From assembly GCA_050183765.1 (NCBI GenBank), contig JBFXAZ010000017.1, positions 1-64,000 on the forward strand: 64,000 bases of DNA, read 5' to 3'. The notes beneath the pieces were generated by a model that saw only the letters and a program-made list of their open reading frames with translations, had not been told where the DNA came from and searched no databases. How positions within the stretch are numbered: position 1 is the first letter of the stretch; each line of letters starts with the position of its first letter. A program made the translations under genes and the position numbers. The DNA comes from JAFAZJ01 sp050183765. Lineage in GTDB: Bacteria > Pseudomonadota > Alphaproteobacteria > Reyranellales > Reyranellaceae. This document shows, one piece after another, positions 17,696 to 25,628 of this stretch.

Positions 17696-17713
17696 GTAAT
17701 ATGGCGTAATATT
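17696..17713. promoter_or_regulatory. Ten-base tandem repeat between divergent glycosyltransferase genes
   Basis: CGTAATATGG followed by CGTAATATTG, that is two copies of CGTAATAT (17696-17703 and 17706-17713) spaced by one helical turn. They lie in the 178-base gap between the divergent GT4 and GT8-like genes, in an otherwise GC-rich stretch. Same-face spacing suggests a regulator site or overlapping -10 elements; no regulator is identified. Confidence 0.35.
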
Positions 17714-17813
17714 GCACGGGCTCGCGACGCTTGGCCGCTGCCGGGCGTTGGCAGGGTCGGGCGAATTCCGGTAAAAGCGCGCGGTTCGTCCGCGTCCCCC
17801 CGATTGTCAGGCA

Positions 17814-18545
17814 ATGCCAGCCAAAACCGATCTGCCCAGCCTGGGCGACGAGCCCCTTACCGTCGCCTGCGTCTACCGCTCCGGAGGACGGCTCTACTCG
17901 ACGCGCTACGTGGAAGTCCTGCGCAACATGGTCAAGCGCAACCTCACCCTGCCGCATCGCTTCGTCTGTCTCACCGATGTCGAGGACGTGCCCTGCGAAC
18001 GCATCCCGCTGGTCGCCAACTGGCCGGGCTTCTACAGCAAGATCGAGCTGTACCGCCCCGGGTTGTTCCGCGGCCCGGTGCTCTACTTCGACCTCGACAC
18101 GGTGATTCACGGCAGCCTCGATGCGCTGGCGCAGAAGGCGATGCGGACGACGTTCGGCTGCACCAGCGATCCCAAGGGCGGCCACTTCAACAGCAGCGTG
18201 GTGTCGTTCACGGTCGATTGCTCCCACGTGTTCGAGGCGTTCAGCAAGACCGGCGCGTGGATCCAGAAATGGCACCACCACGTCTGGTTCACGCTGCGCC
18301 GCGTCGGCCTCGACGGCCTGATCGCGCTCGGCAGCAGCTACGGCGACCAGGGCTTCACCGAGGCGGCGCTGCGGGAGCGCGGTGTGCCGGTCGTGCACCT
18401 GGATACCGCGCTGCGGGGCGTCATCTCGGTCTACAACTACGACGGCGGCGCCGCGGCGGAGCCCTCGGGCAGCGTCTGTCTGATGATGGGTCGACCCAAG
18501 CCGCACGAGATCAGGTCCGGCTGGGTTCCGAAGCATTGGCACTGA
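17814..18545 (+). CDS. GT8-like glycosyltransferase, tandem copy 1
   Basis: A 243-residue GT-A-type transferase. The start-of-fold pattern LTVACVYRSGG is followed by PHRFVCLTDVEDVPCERIPL, SKIELYRPGLF and the metal-binding DxD as FDLDTV (D93, D95). The later GSSYGDQGFTEAAL and CLMMGRPKPHE complete the family pattern. It is the first of three adjacent paralogues (about 40-50% similar by eye) that all keep the DxD and the RPKPHE-type ending. The insert IQKWHHHVWFTLRRVGLDGL is specific to this copy. Probably adds sugars to the lipid or glycan made by this locus; donor and acceptor are unknown. Confidence 0.85.
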   Translation: MPAKTDLPSLGDEPLTVACVYRSGGRLYSTRYVEVLRNMVKRNLTLPHRFVCLTDVEDVPCERIPLVANWPGFYSKIELYRPGLFRGPVLYFDLDTVIHGSLDALAQKAMRTTFGCTSDPKGGHFNSSVVSFTVDCSHVFEAFSKTGAWIQKWHHHVWFTLRRVGLDGLIALGSSYGDQGFTEAALRERGVPVVHLDTALRGVISVYNYDGGAAAEPSGSVCLMMGRPKPHEIRSGWVPKHWH

Positions 18546-18550
18546 GGCCC

Positions 18551-19192
18551 ATGCTGACCGTGGCCAGCGTCTTCAAGTCCGGCGGCGACTACTTTCCCAA
18601 GTACGTGCGCGTGCTGCGCGACGCGGTGCGCCGCCATCTGCCGATCGAGCATCGCTTCGTCTGCCTGACCGACGTCGAGGTCGCCTGCGAGCGCATCCCG
18701 CTGATCCATGGCTGGCCGAGCTTCTACAGCAAGATCGAGGTGTTCCGGCCCGGCCTGTTCGACGGACCGGTGGTCTATCTCGATCTCGACACCGTGGTCT
18801 GCGGCGACCTCAGCGACATCGCGCGCCTGGCCGGCGAGGTCGGCTTCGCCGCCATCGCCGATCCGTGGTACGGCCACTTCAACAGCAGCGTGATGGCCTT
18901 CACCATGGACTGCTCGTTCATCTATCGCGAGTTCGCGGCGCGGCCGGAGCACTACCAGCGCATCCACCGCCGCGGCGGCAGCAGCTACGGCGACCAGGGC
19001 TTCACCGAGCGCCGCCTGCGCGAACGCGACGCCACCATCGAATACGTCAACCGCCTGCTGCCCGGCCAGATCGTCAACTATTTCGACATCGGCGAGTACG
19101 GCGTGCCGGTCGACGCCGCGCGCATCTGCATGATGATGACCCGCCCCAAGCCGCACGAGGTCGAGGGCTGGGTGGCGCGGCACTGGTACTGA
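18551..19192 (+). CDS. GT8-like glycosyltransferase, tandem copy 2
   Basis: A 213-residue paralogue of the preceding gene, starting five bases after its stop. It keeps FVCLTDVEVACERIPL, SKIEVFRPGLFDGPVVYLDL with the DLD metal site (YLDLDTV), GHFNSSVMAF and GSSYGDQGFTERRL, and ends in TRPKPHEVEGW. It lacks the insert of copy 1. The 18551 ATG is the first start after the previous stop; a long frame reaching back to 16658 in this register is antisense and artefactual. Same operon, probably a different acceptor or linkage. Confidence 0.87.
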   Translation: MLTVASVFKSGGDYFPKYVRVLRDAVRRHLPIEHRFVCLTDVEVACERIPLIHGWPSFYSKIEVFRPGLFDGPVVYLDLDTVVCGDLSDIARLAGEVGFAAIADPWYGHFNSSVMAFTMDCSFIYREFAARPEHYQRIHRRGGSSYGDQGFTERRLRERDATIEYVNRLLPGQIVNYFDIGEYGVPVDAARICMMMTRPKPHEVEGWVARHWY

Positions 19193-19194
19193 GC

Positions 19195-19887
19195 GTGGCC
19201 CGCCGCAGCCTCGGCACCGCGCCGCTCACCGTCGCCTGCGTGCTGCGCCGCGGCGGCCAGTACTGGGGCTCGCGCGAAGGGCCGTTCTTCGCCAAGTACG
19301 CACGGCTGCTGCACGAGGCGGTCGGCGCGCGGCTCAGCATGCCGCACCGCTTCGTCTGCCTGTCGGACATCGAGGTCCCCTGCGCGCGGGTCAGCCTGCG
19401 CCAGTTCTGGCCCGGGGCGTGGGCCAAGATCGAGCTGTTCCGGCCCGGCCTGTTCGACGGCCCGGTGCTGTACCTCGATCTCGACACCGTGGTGCTGGGC
19501 GAGCTCGACGAGCTGGCGCGGGTCGCGCTCGACGGCGAATTCAGCGCCGTGCGCCATCGCGACGGCGGCCTCGACGCCGCGGTGATGGCTTGGCGCGTCG
19601 ACTGCTCCTTCATCCACAGCCGGCACGCCTGGCTGCCCGAGTATTTCCGCTACCGCCATCGCGCGGCGGGCCCGCGTGGATTCATCGAGAGTGCAATTGG
19701 GCGCGCCGGTATCGGCTGGCGCGCGATCGACGCGGCACTGCCGGACGCCGTGATCGACTATGCCGATCTCGGCGCCGGCGGCGTCGTCCCGCCGCCGGCC
19801 CGGCTCTGCGTCTTCCACGGCCGGCCCCGGCCGCACGAGCTCGAGGCCGAGCAGTTCCCGCACTGGGACCGGGCAGCCCTCAATTGA
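19195..19887 (+). CDS. GT8-like glycosyltransferase, tandem copy 3
   Basis: A 230-residue third paralogue. The GTG start lies two bases after the previous stop. Shared features are LTVACVLRRGG, PHRFVCLSDIEVPCARVSL, AKIELFRPGLFDGPVLYLDL with the DLD site, and the terminal GRPRPHELE. It is the most divergent: the GxxxGDQGFTE segment of the other two is replaced by GPRGFIESAI, and NSSV by DAAV, changes near the expected acceptor side. It may have a changed acceptor or reduced activity. It ends 34 bases before the second GT4 gene. Confidence 0.83.
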   Translation: MARRSLGTAPLTVACVLRRGGQYWGSREGPFFAKYARLLHEAVGARLSMPHRFVCLSDIEVPCARVSLRQFWPGAWAKIELFRPGLFDGPVLYLDLDTVVLGELDELARVALDGEFSAVRHRDGGLDAAVMAWRVDCSFIHSRHAWLPEYFRYRHRAAGPRGFIESAIGRAGIGWRAIDAALPDAVIDYADLGAGGVVPPPARLCVFHGRPRPHELEAEQFPHWDRAALN

Positions 19888-19921
19888 CCCCCCAGGCGCC
19901 CCTCTCTACAAAGAACCCCGC

Positions 19922-21049
19922 ATGAGTTCGCTCTACGTCGCCCTTTCGCTGCGCAAGAACGGGCCGAACGAGCCTCTTACCGGCATTCCCAGGGTCGAGC
20001 ACGAGATCGCCCGCGAGCTGGTGGCGCGCGGCGGTCAATGCCTGCGCTACGACCGACTGCTCGGCCGCTTTCGCGTTGCCGCCCTCGATAGCGGCGGCGG
20101 CCGGCAATCCGCCAACTCGGCGCCGGCGATGCGCGAAGGCGACACGATCGTCGTGCCGGCGATCCTTTGGCGAAAGGGACCGATCGCCGATCTCGTCCGC
20201 AGGCGGCAGGCGACAAAGATCCGCGTCGGGGTCTACATCCACGACATCATGCCGATCCGCCGTCCCGAGCTCGTCAGCAACGAGAACGGCGCCATGGATT
20301 TCCGCCGCTTCGTCGACGCGATGGTCGGATGTGCCGACTGGTTCTGCGTCAGCTCGCGCTTCGTCGGCCAGGATCTCGACACCTATGTCCGCGAAACCGC
20401 CAAGCGCTCGATCCCGGTGCACCACGTGCCCCTCTGCGCCGATCTTCGGGACAGGGTGAAAGCCGACTTCACCCCGCGCCTGCGCGTGCTCGACCTTCCG
20501 CAGGACGGCTACGTCCTCTACGTCTCCACGCTCAACCCGCGCAAGAACCACGCCGGCCTGTACTGGCTGTGGCGCCGCCTCGTTGCCGAGATGGGCGATG
20601 CCACGCCGCCGCTGGTGCTTGCCGGCCAGCGCGGATGGAACGACCGCGACGTCTACGATCTGATGACGCGCGACCGCGAGATGTGGGACCGGCACATCCG
20701 CTTCGTCGAGGGTCCGTCCGACCCGGAACTCGTCCACCTCTACGGCAACTGCGCCTTCACGGTGTTCCCCTCGTATCACGAGGGTTGGGGGCTGCCGGTC
20801 ACCGAGTCGCTGTCGTTCGGCAAGCCCTGCATCGCCGCCGACAACACCTCGCTGCGCGAGGCCGGGCAGGGCCTTGCCACACATGTCGACGAGCTCGACG
20901 GACCTGCCTGGATCGCGGCGATCAAGCGTCTGGCGCTCGACGCCGCGTACCGCCGCGAGCGCTCGGCACTGATCGCCGCACGCTATCAGCCGCGCGCCTG
21001 GCATGACGTCGGCGAGGAGATCTTCAGCCTGGCGAAGGCGCCCGCCTAG
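19922..21049 (+). CDS. GT4 family glycosyltransferase
   Basis: A 375-residue GT-B glycosyltransferase of family 4, WbaZ/mannosyltransferase type. The N-terminus MSSLYVALSLRKNGPNEPLT and the GIPRVEHEIARELV segment are of the exopolysaccharide group. YVSTLNPRKNHAGLYWLW begins the donor domain and FPSYHEGWGLPVTESLSFG carries the E-x7-E motif. It is probably the last gene of the four-transferase operon that starts at 17814. Its TAG stop overlaps the stop of the convergent ABC ATPase gene by four bases (CTAG). Confidence 0.9.
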   Translation: MSSLYVALSLRKNGPNEPLTGIPRVEHEIARELVARGGQCLRYDRLLGRFRVAALDSGGGRQSANSAPAMREGDTIVVPAILWRKGPIADLVRRRQATKIRVGVYIHDIMPIRRPELVSNENGAMDFRRFVDAMVGCADWFCVSSRFVGQDLDTYVRETAKRSIPVHHVPLCADLRDRVKADFTPRLRVLDLPQDGYVLYVSTLNPRKNHAGLYWLWRRLVAEMGDATPPLVLAGQRGWNDRDVYDLMTRDREMWDRHIRFVEGPSDPELVHLYGNCAFTVFPSYHEGWGLPVTESLSFGKPCIAADNTSLREAGQGLATHVDELDGPAWIAAIKRLALDAAYRRERSALIAARYQPRAWHDVGEEIFSLAKAPA

Positions 21050-21756
21050 CCGACCTGGTGGATCCGCCCATCCTCGATGTGCAGCCGCCGGGTGGCGACG
21101 TCGAAGATGCGCTCGTCGTGGGTCGACAGCAGCACGGCGCAGCGCACCTTCAGCGCCAGCTCGCGCAGCTGGTCGACGACGATGCGGCCGGCAAGGCGGT
21201 CGAGCGCCGAGGTCGGCTCGTCGGCGATGATCAGGTCGGGCAGCCCGATCAGCATGCGCGCCACCGCGACGCGCTGCTGCTGGCCGCCGGAGAGCTCGTC
21301 CGGCCACGCCTCGGCCTTGTCGCCCAGGCCGAGCAGCGACAGCAGATGGCGGCCGCGCGTCTCGTCCCAGGCCGGGTTGGTCAGGGGCGTCATGGCGACG
21401 CCGGCGACCACGTTCTGCAGCACGTTCAGCGAGGTGAGCAGGTTGCGGCGCTGGAAGAGGAAGCGCAGCCGGCCGCGGATCGCCTCGATGTCGGCCGCGG
21501 TCGCGTTGAGCATGTCGTAGCCCAGGATGCGAACGTGCCCCGCGGTCGGCCGCCGCATCGTGCCGAGGATGGTCAGCAGCGTCGTCTTGCCCGAGCCCGA
21601 GGGGCCGGTGACGATGACGATCTCGCCCTCGCGCACCTCCATGTCGATGTCGAACAGCACGTCGACCTTGCGCTGCCCGGTGCCGTAGGAGTGGTTGAGG
21701 CCGCGCGCCTCGACGACGACGGCGCGCCCTTCGTCCGATGTCCTGGTGGAAGCCAT
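21046..21756 (-). CDS. ABC exporter ATP-binding protein (DevA/MacB type)
   Basis: A 236-residue ATPase of the MacB/LolD/DevA group. Walker A GPSGSGKTT, the signature LSGGQQQRVAVAR, Walker B LIIADEPTSALD and the H-loop STHDE are all present. It is the last gene of an operon in which HlyD-like adaptor, FtsX-type permease and ATPase follow each other in DevB-DevC-DevA order. It begins five bases after the permease stop. The complex would use ATP in the cytoplasm to drive export of a periplasmic-side substrate, here most likely a glycolipid, by inference from neighbours. Confidence 0.93.
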   Translation of the reverse strand: MASTRTSDEGRAVVVEARGLNHSYGTGQRKVDVLFDIDMEVREGEIVIVTGPSGSGKTTLLTILGTMRRPTAGHVRILGYDMLNATAADIEAIRGRLRFLFQRRNLLTSLNVLQNVVAGVAMTPLTNPAWDETRGRHLLSLLGLGDKAEAWPDELSGGQQQRVAVARMLIGLPDLIIADEPTSALDRLAGRIVVDQLRELALKVRCAVLLSTHDERIFDVATRRLHIEDGRIHQVG

Positions 21757-21761
21757 GGCGC

Positions 21762-23054
21762 TCAGTCGAACAGCATGACGGGATCGACCTTGTTGAGCCG
21801 GCGCAGCGCGAAGACGCTGGAGGCCAGGGTCATGATGACGGCGGCGACGAAGGCCAGCGACAGCTCGCGGATGCCCAGCGACAGGCCCAGATGCGTGGCG
21901 CTCTCGGCCGCGGCGTAGATGCCCCACGAGATCGCCGCCCCCAGGATCAGCGACGGCATGATGACGCACACGCCGATCTGGATCACCACCGAGAGGAAGA
22001 ACCAGCGGTCGTAGCCGAAGCACTTCAGGATGGCGTACTCCGGCAGGTAGGAGCGGATGATCTGGTACTTGGCGTAGTAGATGAACACCATGCCGATGGC
22101 GACGCCGAGGAAGAAGCCGAGATTGGTGACGTAGCCGATCGGCGTGTCGCGCGACCAGAAGGCGCGCTCGCGGGCGATGAACTCGCTCTTGAGGAAGACG
22201 TCGGCGCGCCGGCCCAGGGTGCGGCGCAGGTCGCGCACCACCTCGCCGACATCGGCGCCCGGCACCAGGTCGACGGCGATGAAGGCCGGACGGTCGAGCT
22301 GGTAGCCGAAGATCTCGACGAGGGTCAGGTCCGACATGATCAACGAGCCGTCGTTGAGGATGTTGGGTCCCAGCGCGTAGGTGCCGACGGCGAACATCTG
22401 GCGATAGAGCTGCTGGGCGTCGCGCGGTCCCAGCACCACCGTCTCGTCGCTTTGCGCGATGCGATCGAGCAGATCGCCGTAGACCGGCCGCGACAGGCGA
22501 TCGAACAGCACGCGGCGCGGGATGCGCAGCTTGGGCAGGTTCTCGGCGAGGCCCGGCACGTCGATCGCCGGCTGCTCGACGTCGATGCCGTAGTAGAGGA
22601 TCTGGCGCGGCGCGCGCATGCCCTCGTGCAGGATCGACATGTTGCCGAAGTGCAGCAGCTTGGTGGCGCGAACCTTGGGGTGCGCCGCCACCGCGTCGAC
22701 CACGTCGACCGGCACGTAGGTGAAGAGCTGCAGCGACTGGAAGCCGGCCGAGGCGACCACCAGATCGCCCTTCACGGCGCGATGCACGCGCACCGAGGAT
22801 TCGTAGATCGCGTTCTCGATGCCGAGCTGGGCGAAGATCACGATGATGCTGGCGGTCACGCCGGCGAGCGCCAGGATGGCGCTGGTGCGCTGGCGCCGCA
22901 GCTGCTGCACGCCCAGCGGCAGCTTGGCCGAGATCAGCACGGCGCGGCGGACATCCGACCATGCGTGGCGCAGCCGCGCCGGCAGGTCGGCGGCAAACGC
23001 CCGCACCCGGCCCGCGAGCTCGGGCGGCGACGGCAGGGACGGGATCGCGACCAT
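21762..23054 (-). CDS. ABC exporter permease (DevC/FtsX family)
   Basis: A 430-residue permease of type VII topology. One membrane span lies at about residues 57-78 (ILALAGVTASIIVIFAQLGI), a large periplasmic domain follows, and three spans lie in the last 130 residues (FFLGVAIGMVFIYYA; VVIQIGVCVIMPSLILGAA; LAFVAAVIMTLASSVFALRR). The C-terminus LRRLNKVDPVMLFD is characteristic of DevC. The start overlaps the HlyD-like stop by one base (TGATG). DevC partners export heterocyst glycolipids in cyanobacteria; here the same architecture sits beside ketosynthase and glycosyltransferase genes. Confidence 0.92.
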   Translation of the reverse strand: MVAIPSLPSPPELAGRVRAFAADLPARLRHAWSDVRRAVLISAKLPLGVQQLRRQRTSAILALAGVTASIIVIFAQLGIENAIYESSVRVHRAVKGDLVVASAGFQSLQLFTYVPVDVVDAVAAHPKVRATKLLHFGNMSILHEGMRAPRQILYYGIDVEQPAIDVPGLAENLPKLRIPRRVLFDRLSRPVYGDLLDRIAQSDETVVLGPRDAQQLYRQMFAVGTYALGPNILNDGSLIMSDLTLVEIFGYQLDRPAFIAVDLVPGADVGEVVRDLRRTLGRRADVFLKSEFIARERAFWSRDTPIGYVTNLGFFLGVAIGMVFIYYAKYQIIRSYLPEYAILKCFGYDRWFFLSVVIQIGVCVIMPSLILGAAISWGIYAAAESATHLGLSLGIRELSLAFVAAVIMTLASSVFALRRLNKVDPVMLFD

Positions 23055-24025
23055 CAGAACAGGGTGACGCGCACTTCGCGGCCGATGACCCGCGGGATGT
23101 GGTCGGTGTCGACGAACTCGACCTCGACCTGCACGACGCGCGCATCCATCGGCGTGGCACCTTCGGGATCGGGCCGCCGCAGGCGGTTGACCGACGGCAC
23201 CACCCGCGAGACCCGGCCCTTGTAGGGTTCGTCCCGCCCGCGCAGCCTGATCTCGGCCCGGCCGCCGACCTGGACGCGGTCGAGCTGCGCCTCGTCGACG
23301 TCGGCGAGAACGCGCAGCTGCGACAGATCGACGATCTTGGCGACGCCCTGGGCGCCGACGACCTCGCCCACCCGGGCATAGAGCTGCAGGACGATGCCGT
23401 TGATCGGCGAGCGGATCAGCGAGTTCTCGCGATTGCTGCGCAGCTGATCGACTTCGGCATCGGCGATCGCCAGCTCGGCGCCTGCCGTCTGGAGGTCGGT
23501 CTCCAGCGCCGCGCGCATGGTCGCCAGCTTGCGCTGCTCCTGCTCGACCTTGGCCTGCGAGGCCTCGATGTCGATCTGCTTGATCTCCGGCAGGATGGCG
23601 CTGCGCTGGATCTCGATCTGGGTCCGCTTGGCGCTCAGCTCGGCGAGCCGCACCGCCTGTTCCTGGCCGGCGAGCTCCTTGGTGCGCGGTCCGCTCTTGA
23701 GCGCCTCGAATCTCAGCCGCGCAAGCTCGCGACGGGCCTCGGAGATCTTCAGCGAGCGGCCGACGGTCTCGTAGCCGCGCAGCACGGCCACCACGTCGCC
23801 GGCCTTCACCGGCTCGCCATCGTGCACGCGAAGCTCCATGAGAACGTCGCCCGTGACGGTGCCCAGGCGCACCGTGGCGTTCGGCACGTCGGTGTAGCCG
23901 CGCACGATCAGCGGCTGCCGGTCCCCGGCATCGGCCTTGTTCTGGCCCAGCGCGGCCGTGGACCCGGCTGCGACGATGGCGAGCGCGAGCCAGCCGAGGG
24001 CGAATGAGAATGGACGTATCGTCAT
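23054..24025 (-). CDS. HlyD/DevB-type periplasmic adaptor (membrane fusion protein)
   Basis: A 323-residue membrane fusion protein. An N-terminal signal or anchor (PFSFALGWLALAIVAAGSTA) is followed by a biotinyl-lipoyl half (VLMELRVHDGEPVKAGDVVA), a coiled-coil hairpin at about residues 90-200 rich in Glu, Lys, Gln and Arg, the second lipoyl half (SLIRSPINGIVLQLYARVGE) and a beta-barrel. The adaptor links permease to an outer-membrane channel. It starts 29 bases after the Wza-like gene and overlaps the permease. No TolC gene is in the window, so the channel is either elsewhere or the Wza-like protein. Confidence 0.92.
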   Translation of the reverse strand: MTIRPFSFALGWLALAIVAAGSTAALGQNKADAGDRQPLIVRGYTDVPNATVRLGTVTGDVLMELRVHDGEPVKAGDVVAVLRGYETVGRSLKISEARRELARLRFEALKSGPRTKELAGQEQAVRLAELSAKRTQIEIQRSAILPEIKQIDIEASQAKVEQEQRKLATMRAALETDLQTAGAELAIADAEVDQLRSNRENSLIRSPINGIVLQLYARVGEVVGAQGVAKIVDLSQLRVLADVDEAQLDRVQVGGRAEIRLRGRDEPYKGRVSRVVPSVNRLRRPDPEGATPMDARVVQVEVEFVDTDHIPRVIGREVRVTLF

Positions 24026-24054
24026 GGCGGATCCGGCGGCGAGCCGCCGGCCTG

Positions 24055-25167
24055 TTACGGGGTGGCCGCGCGACTGAAGCCGAGGTTGAACAAAGTCCCG
24101 AACACCGAGATCACCTTGTTCGCCTCGTAAAGCGGCGAATTCGAGACGTAGATCACGTCGCGCGGCTGGATGGCGAATTGCTGCGCGACGAAGACCGACG
24201 ACGGCTTGGCGAAGTCGAGACGGTATACCACGGGCCGGTCGTGCGGCTTGTCGAAAGCCGGCGAATCGTGCGGCCGGAAGACGTAGACGCCGGTCTTGTT
24301 GGCGCGTTCGTCGCTCAGCCCGCCGACCTCGCCCAGCCCCTCGAGCAGCGAGAACTTGGACCGGTTGATCTCGATATTGCCGCTCTTGAGCACCGCGCCC
24401 AGCGCCGTGAAGGCCTTGATGTTGGTCACCACCACCAGCGTGTCATCACGCTGCAGCATGATGTCGCCCCCCGCCAGCAGGTCGCTCATCGGGATGCGAT
24501 ACTCGACGCCGCGGCGCTTGAGGATCACATCGTGCTGGTTGGGCCCGCGAACCGTGCCGCCGGCACGGTTGATGGCGTCGACCAGCGTCTTGGCGCCCTC
24601 GAGCAGCGAGTAGCGGCCGGCTTGCTTGACGTCGCCCGAAACCGCGTAGGTGTTGCTGCGGTCGACCGCCAGCTCGACCACAACCTGCGGCTGGTAGGCG
24701 CGGCCGGTCAGCTTGGTGACGATGCGCTCCTCGACGGTCTGCAGGCCGACCCCCGCCACCGGGACATTGCCGGCGTAGGGCACGCTGATGGTGCCATTCT
24801 CGGCCACGCGCAGGAGGCCGACCTCCGAGCCGCCCTTCTGCAGCGGCGCGTAGATGCTGCCGTCGTATGGCTCGAAGATGCGCACGCGCAGCACATCGCC
24901 CGGCGCGACGACGATCTTCGGCGCCGTGCCCTTGGGTGGCCGGGCGGCGCTCACCGCGGGGGCGGGCGGTGCGTCGACGATGGCGCCGATGCTCTGCGGC
25001 GTCAGATCGACGATGTCGAACGGCAGGTTGCGCGGATTGCCCGGGACGACCGCGTTCATGTCGGGGCCGGAGGCCGGAATCGTGTCATCGCCGCAGGCCG
25101 CCAGAAGCGCCACCAGCGCCAAGGCGACAATGCGGCTGATGCGGCTTCCAGCTCCTGATGACGCCAC
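24055..25167 (-). CDS. Wza-like polysaccharide export lipoprotein
   Basis: A 370-residue outer-membrane polysaccharide/biosurfactant export protein. The GTG start gives a lipoprotein signal IVALALVALLAAC with lipobox cysteine at residue 25; a GGGGAG site precedes it. An alternative ATG at 25266 overlaps the STAS stop but would put 57 residues before the cysteine. The PES domain is seen in IVVAPGDVLRVRIFEPYDG and NGTISVPYAGNVPVAGVGLQ, followed by SLBB-type repeats with VSGDVKQAGRYSL. No Wzc-type kinase or Wzx/Wzy is present, so it is uncoupled from the classical capsule pathway. Confidence 0.88.
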   Translation of the reverse strand: MASSGAGSRISRIVALALVALLAACGDDTIPASGPDMNAVVPGNPRNLPFDIVDLTPQSIGAIVDAPPAPAVSAARPPKGTAPKIVVAPGDVLRVRIFEPYDGSIYAPLQKGGSEVGLLRVAENGTISVPYAGNVPVAGVGLQTVEERIVTKLTGRAYQPQVVVELAVDRSNTYAVSGDVKQAGRYSLLEGAKTLVDAINRAGGTVRGPNQHDVILKRRGVEYRIPMSDLLAGGDIMLQRDDTLVVVTNIKAFTALGAVLKSGNIEINRSKFSLLEGLGEVGGLSDERANKTGVYVFRPHDSPAFDKPHDRPVVYRLDFAKPSSVFVAQQFAIQPRDVIYVSNSPLYEANKVISVFGTLFNLGFSRAATP

Positions 25168-25265
25168 CCGGTTTCTCCCCTGGTCCAGCGCGTATTCAGA
25201 CTGACAACCGCCGCATAGCAACCGAAAAATCGCACGCCCGGCATCGGCCAGCGGCATCAAGCGCA

Positions 25266-25628
25266 TCAGGCGCCACCGTCGCGCACGTGGGCCACCGCCT
25301 CGTCGCGCGTCTCGAGCATGCTCAGGAACATGGCAAAACCGCTGACCGACAGGGTTTCGGCGACGTCGGCCGGCACTCGCGCGAAGGCGATTCGCGTCCG
25401 TGCCGCCTCGGCCTGCCGCACGGCCGCCACGATCAGCCGCACGCCGGCGGCGGAGATGTAGTTGAGATCCGCGAGATCGAATACGACGCCGTGGCCCCGC
25501 CGGATGGGTGCCAGGAGCGTGTCCTCGACGGTCGGTACCGTGGCCGAGTCGAGCCGGCCGGCGACCGTTACGAGGCTGGGGCCGCCGTCAAGCTCGGTGA
25601 CCTCGACCTTGACCGGCGGCGCGCTCAT
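25266..25628 (-). CDS. STAS-domain protein (anti-sigma-factor antagonist type)
   Basis: A 120-residue single STAS domain. The fold pattern runs from VTVAGRLDSATVPTVEDTL to VFDLADLNYISAAGVRLIVA, where the ISAAG segment is the position of the phosphorylatable serine in SpoIIAA-like proteins (here Ser in YISAAGV). It ends with a helix of the family. Its ATG overlaps the GT21-like stop (ATGA). No RsbW-type kinase or PP2C phosphatase is in the window. A post-translational regulator of the export/glycosylation operon is likely, by inference. Confidence 0.88.
   Translation of the reverse strand: MSAPPVKVEVTELDGGPSLVTVAGRLDSATVPTVEDTLLAPIRRGHGVVFDLADLNYISAAGVRLIVAAVRQAEAARTRIAFARVPADVAETLSVSGFAMFLSMLETRDEAVAHVRDGGA

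Noticed and set aside
16658..18550. Upstream extension of the second GT8-like gene
   Set aside because: This part is antisense to the GT4 gene or out of frame with GT8-like copy 1; the real start is at 18551.
21046..23379. Single fused ABC permease-ATPase
   Set aside because: The frame reaches back through the permease in another register; the permease and ATPase are separate genes five bases apart.
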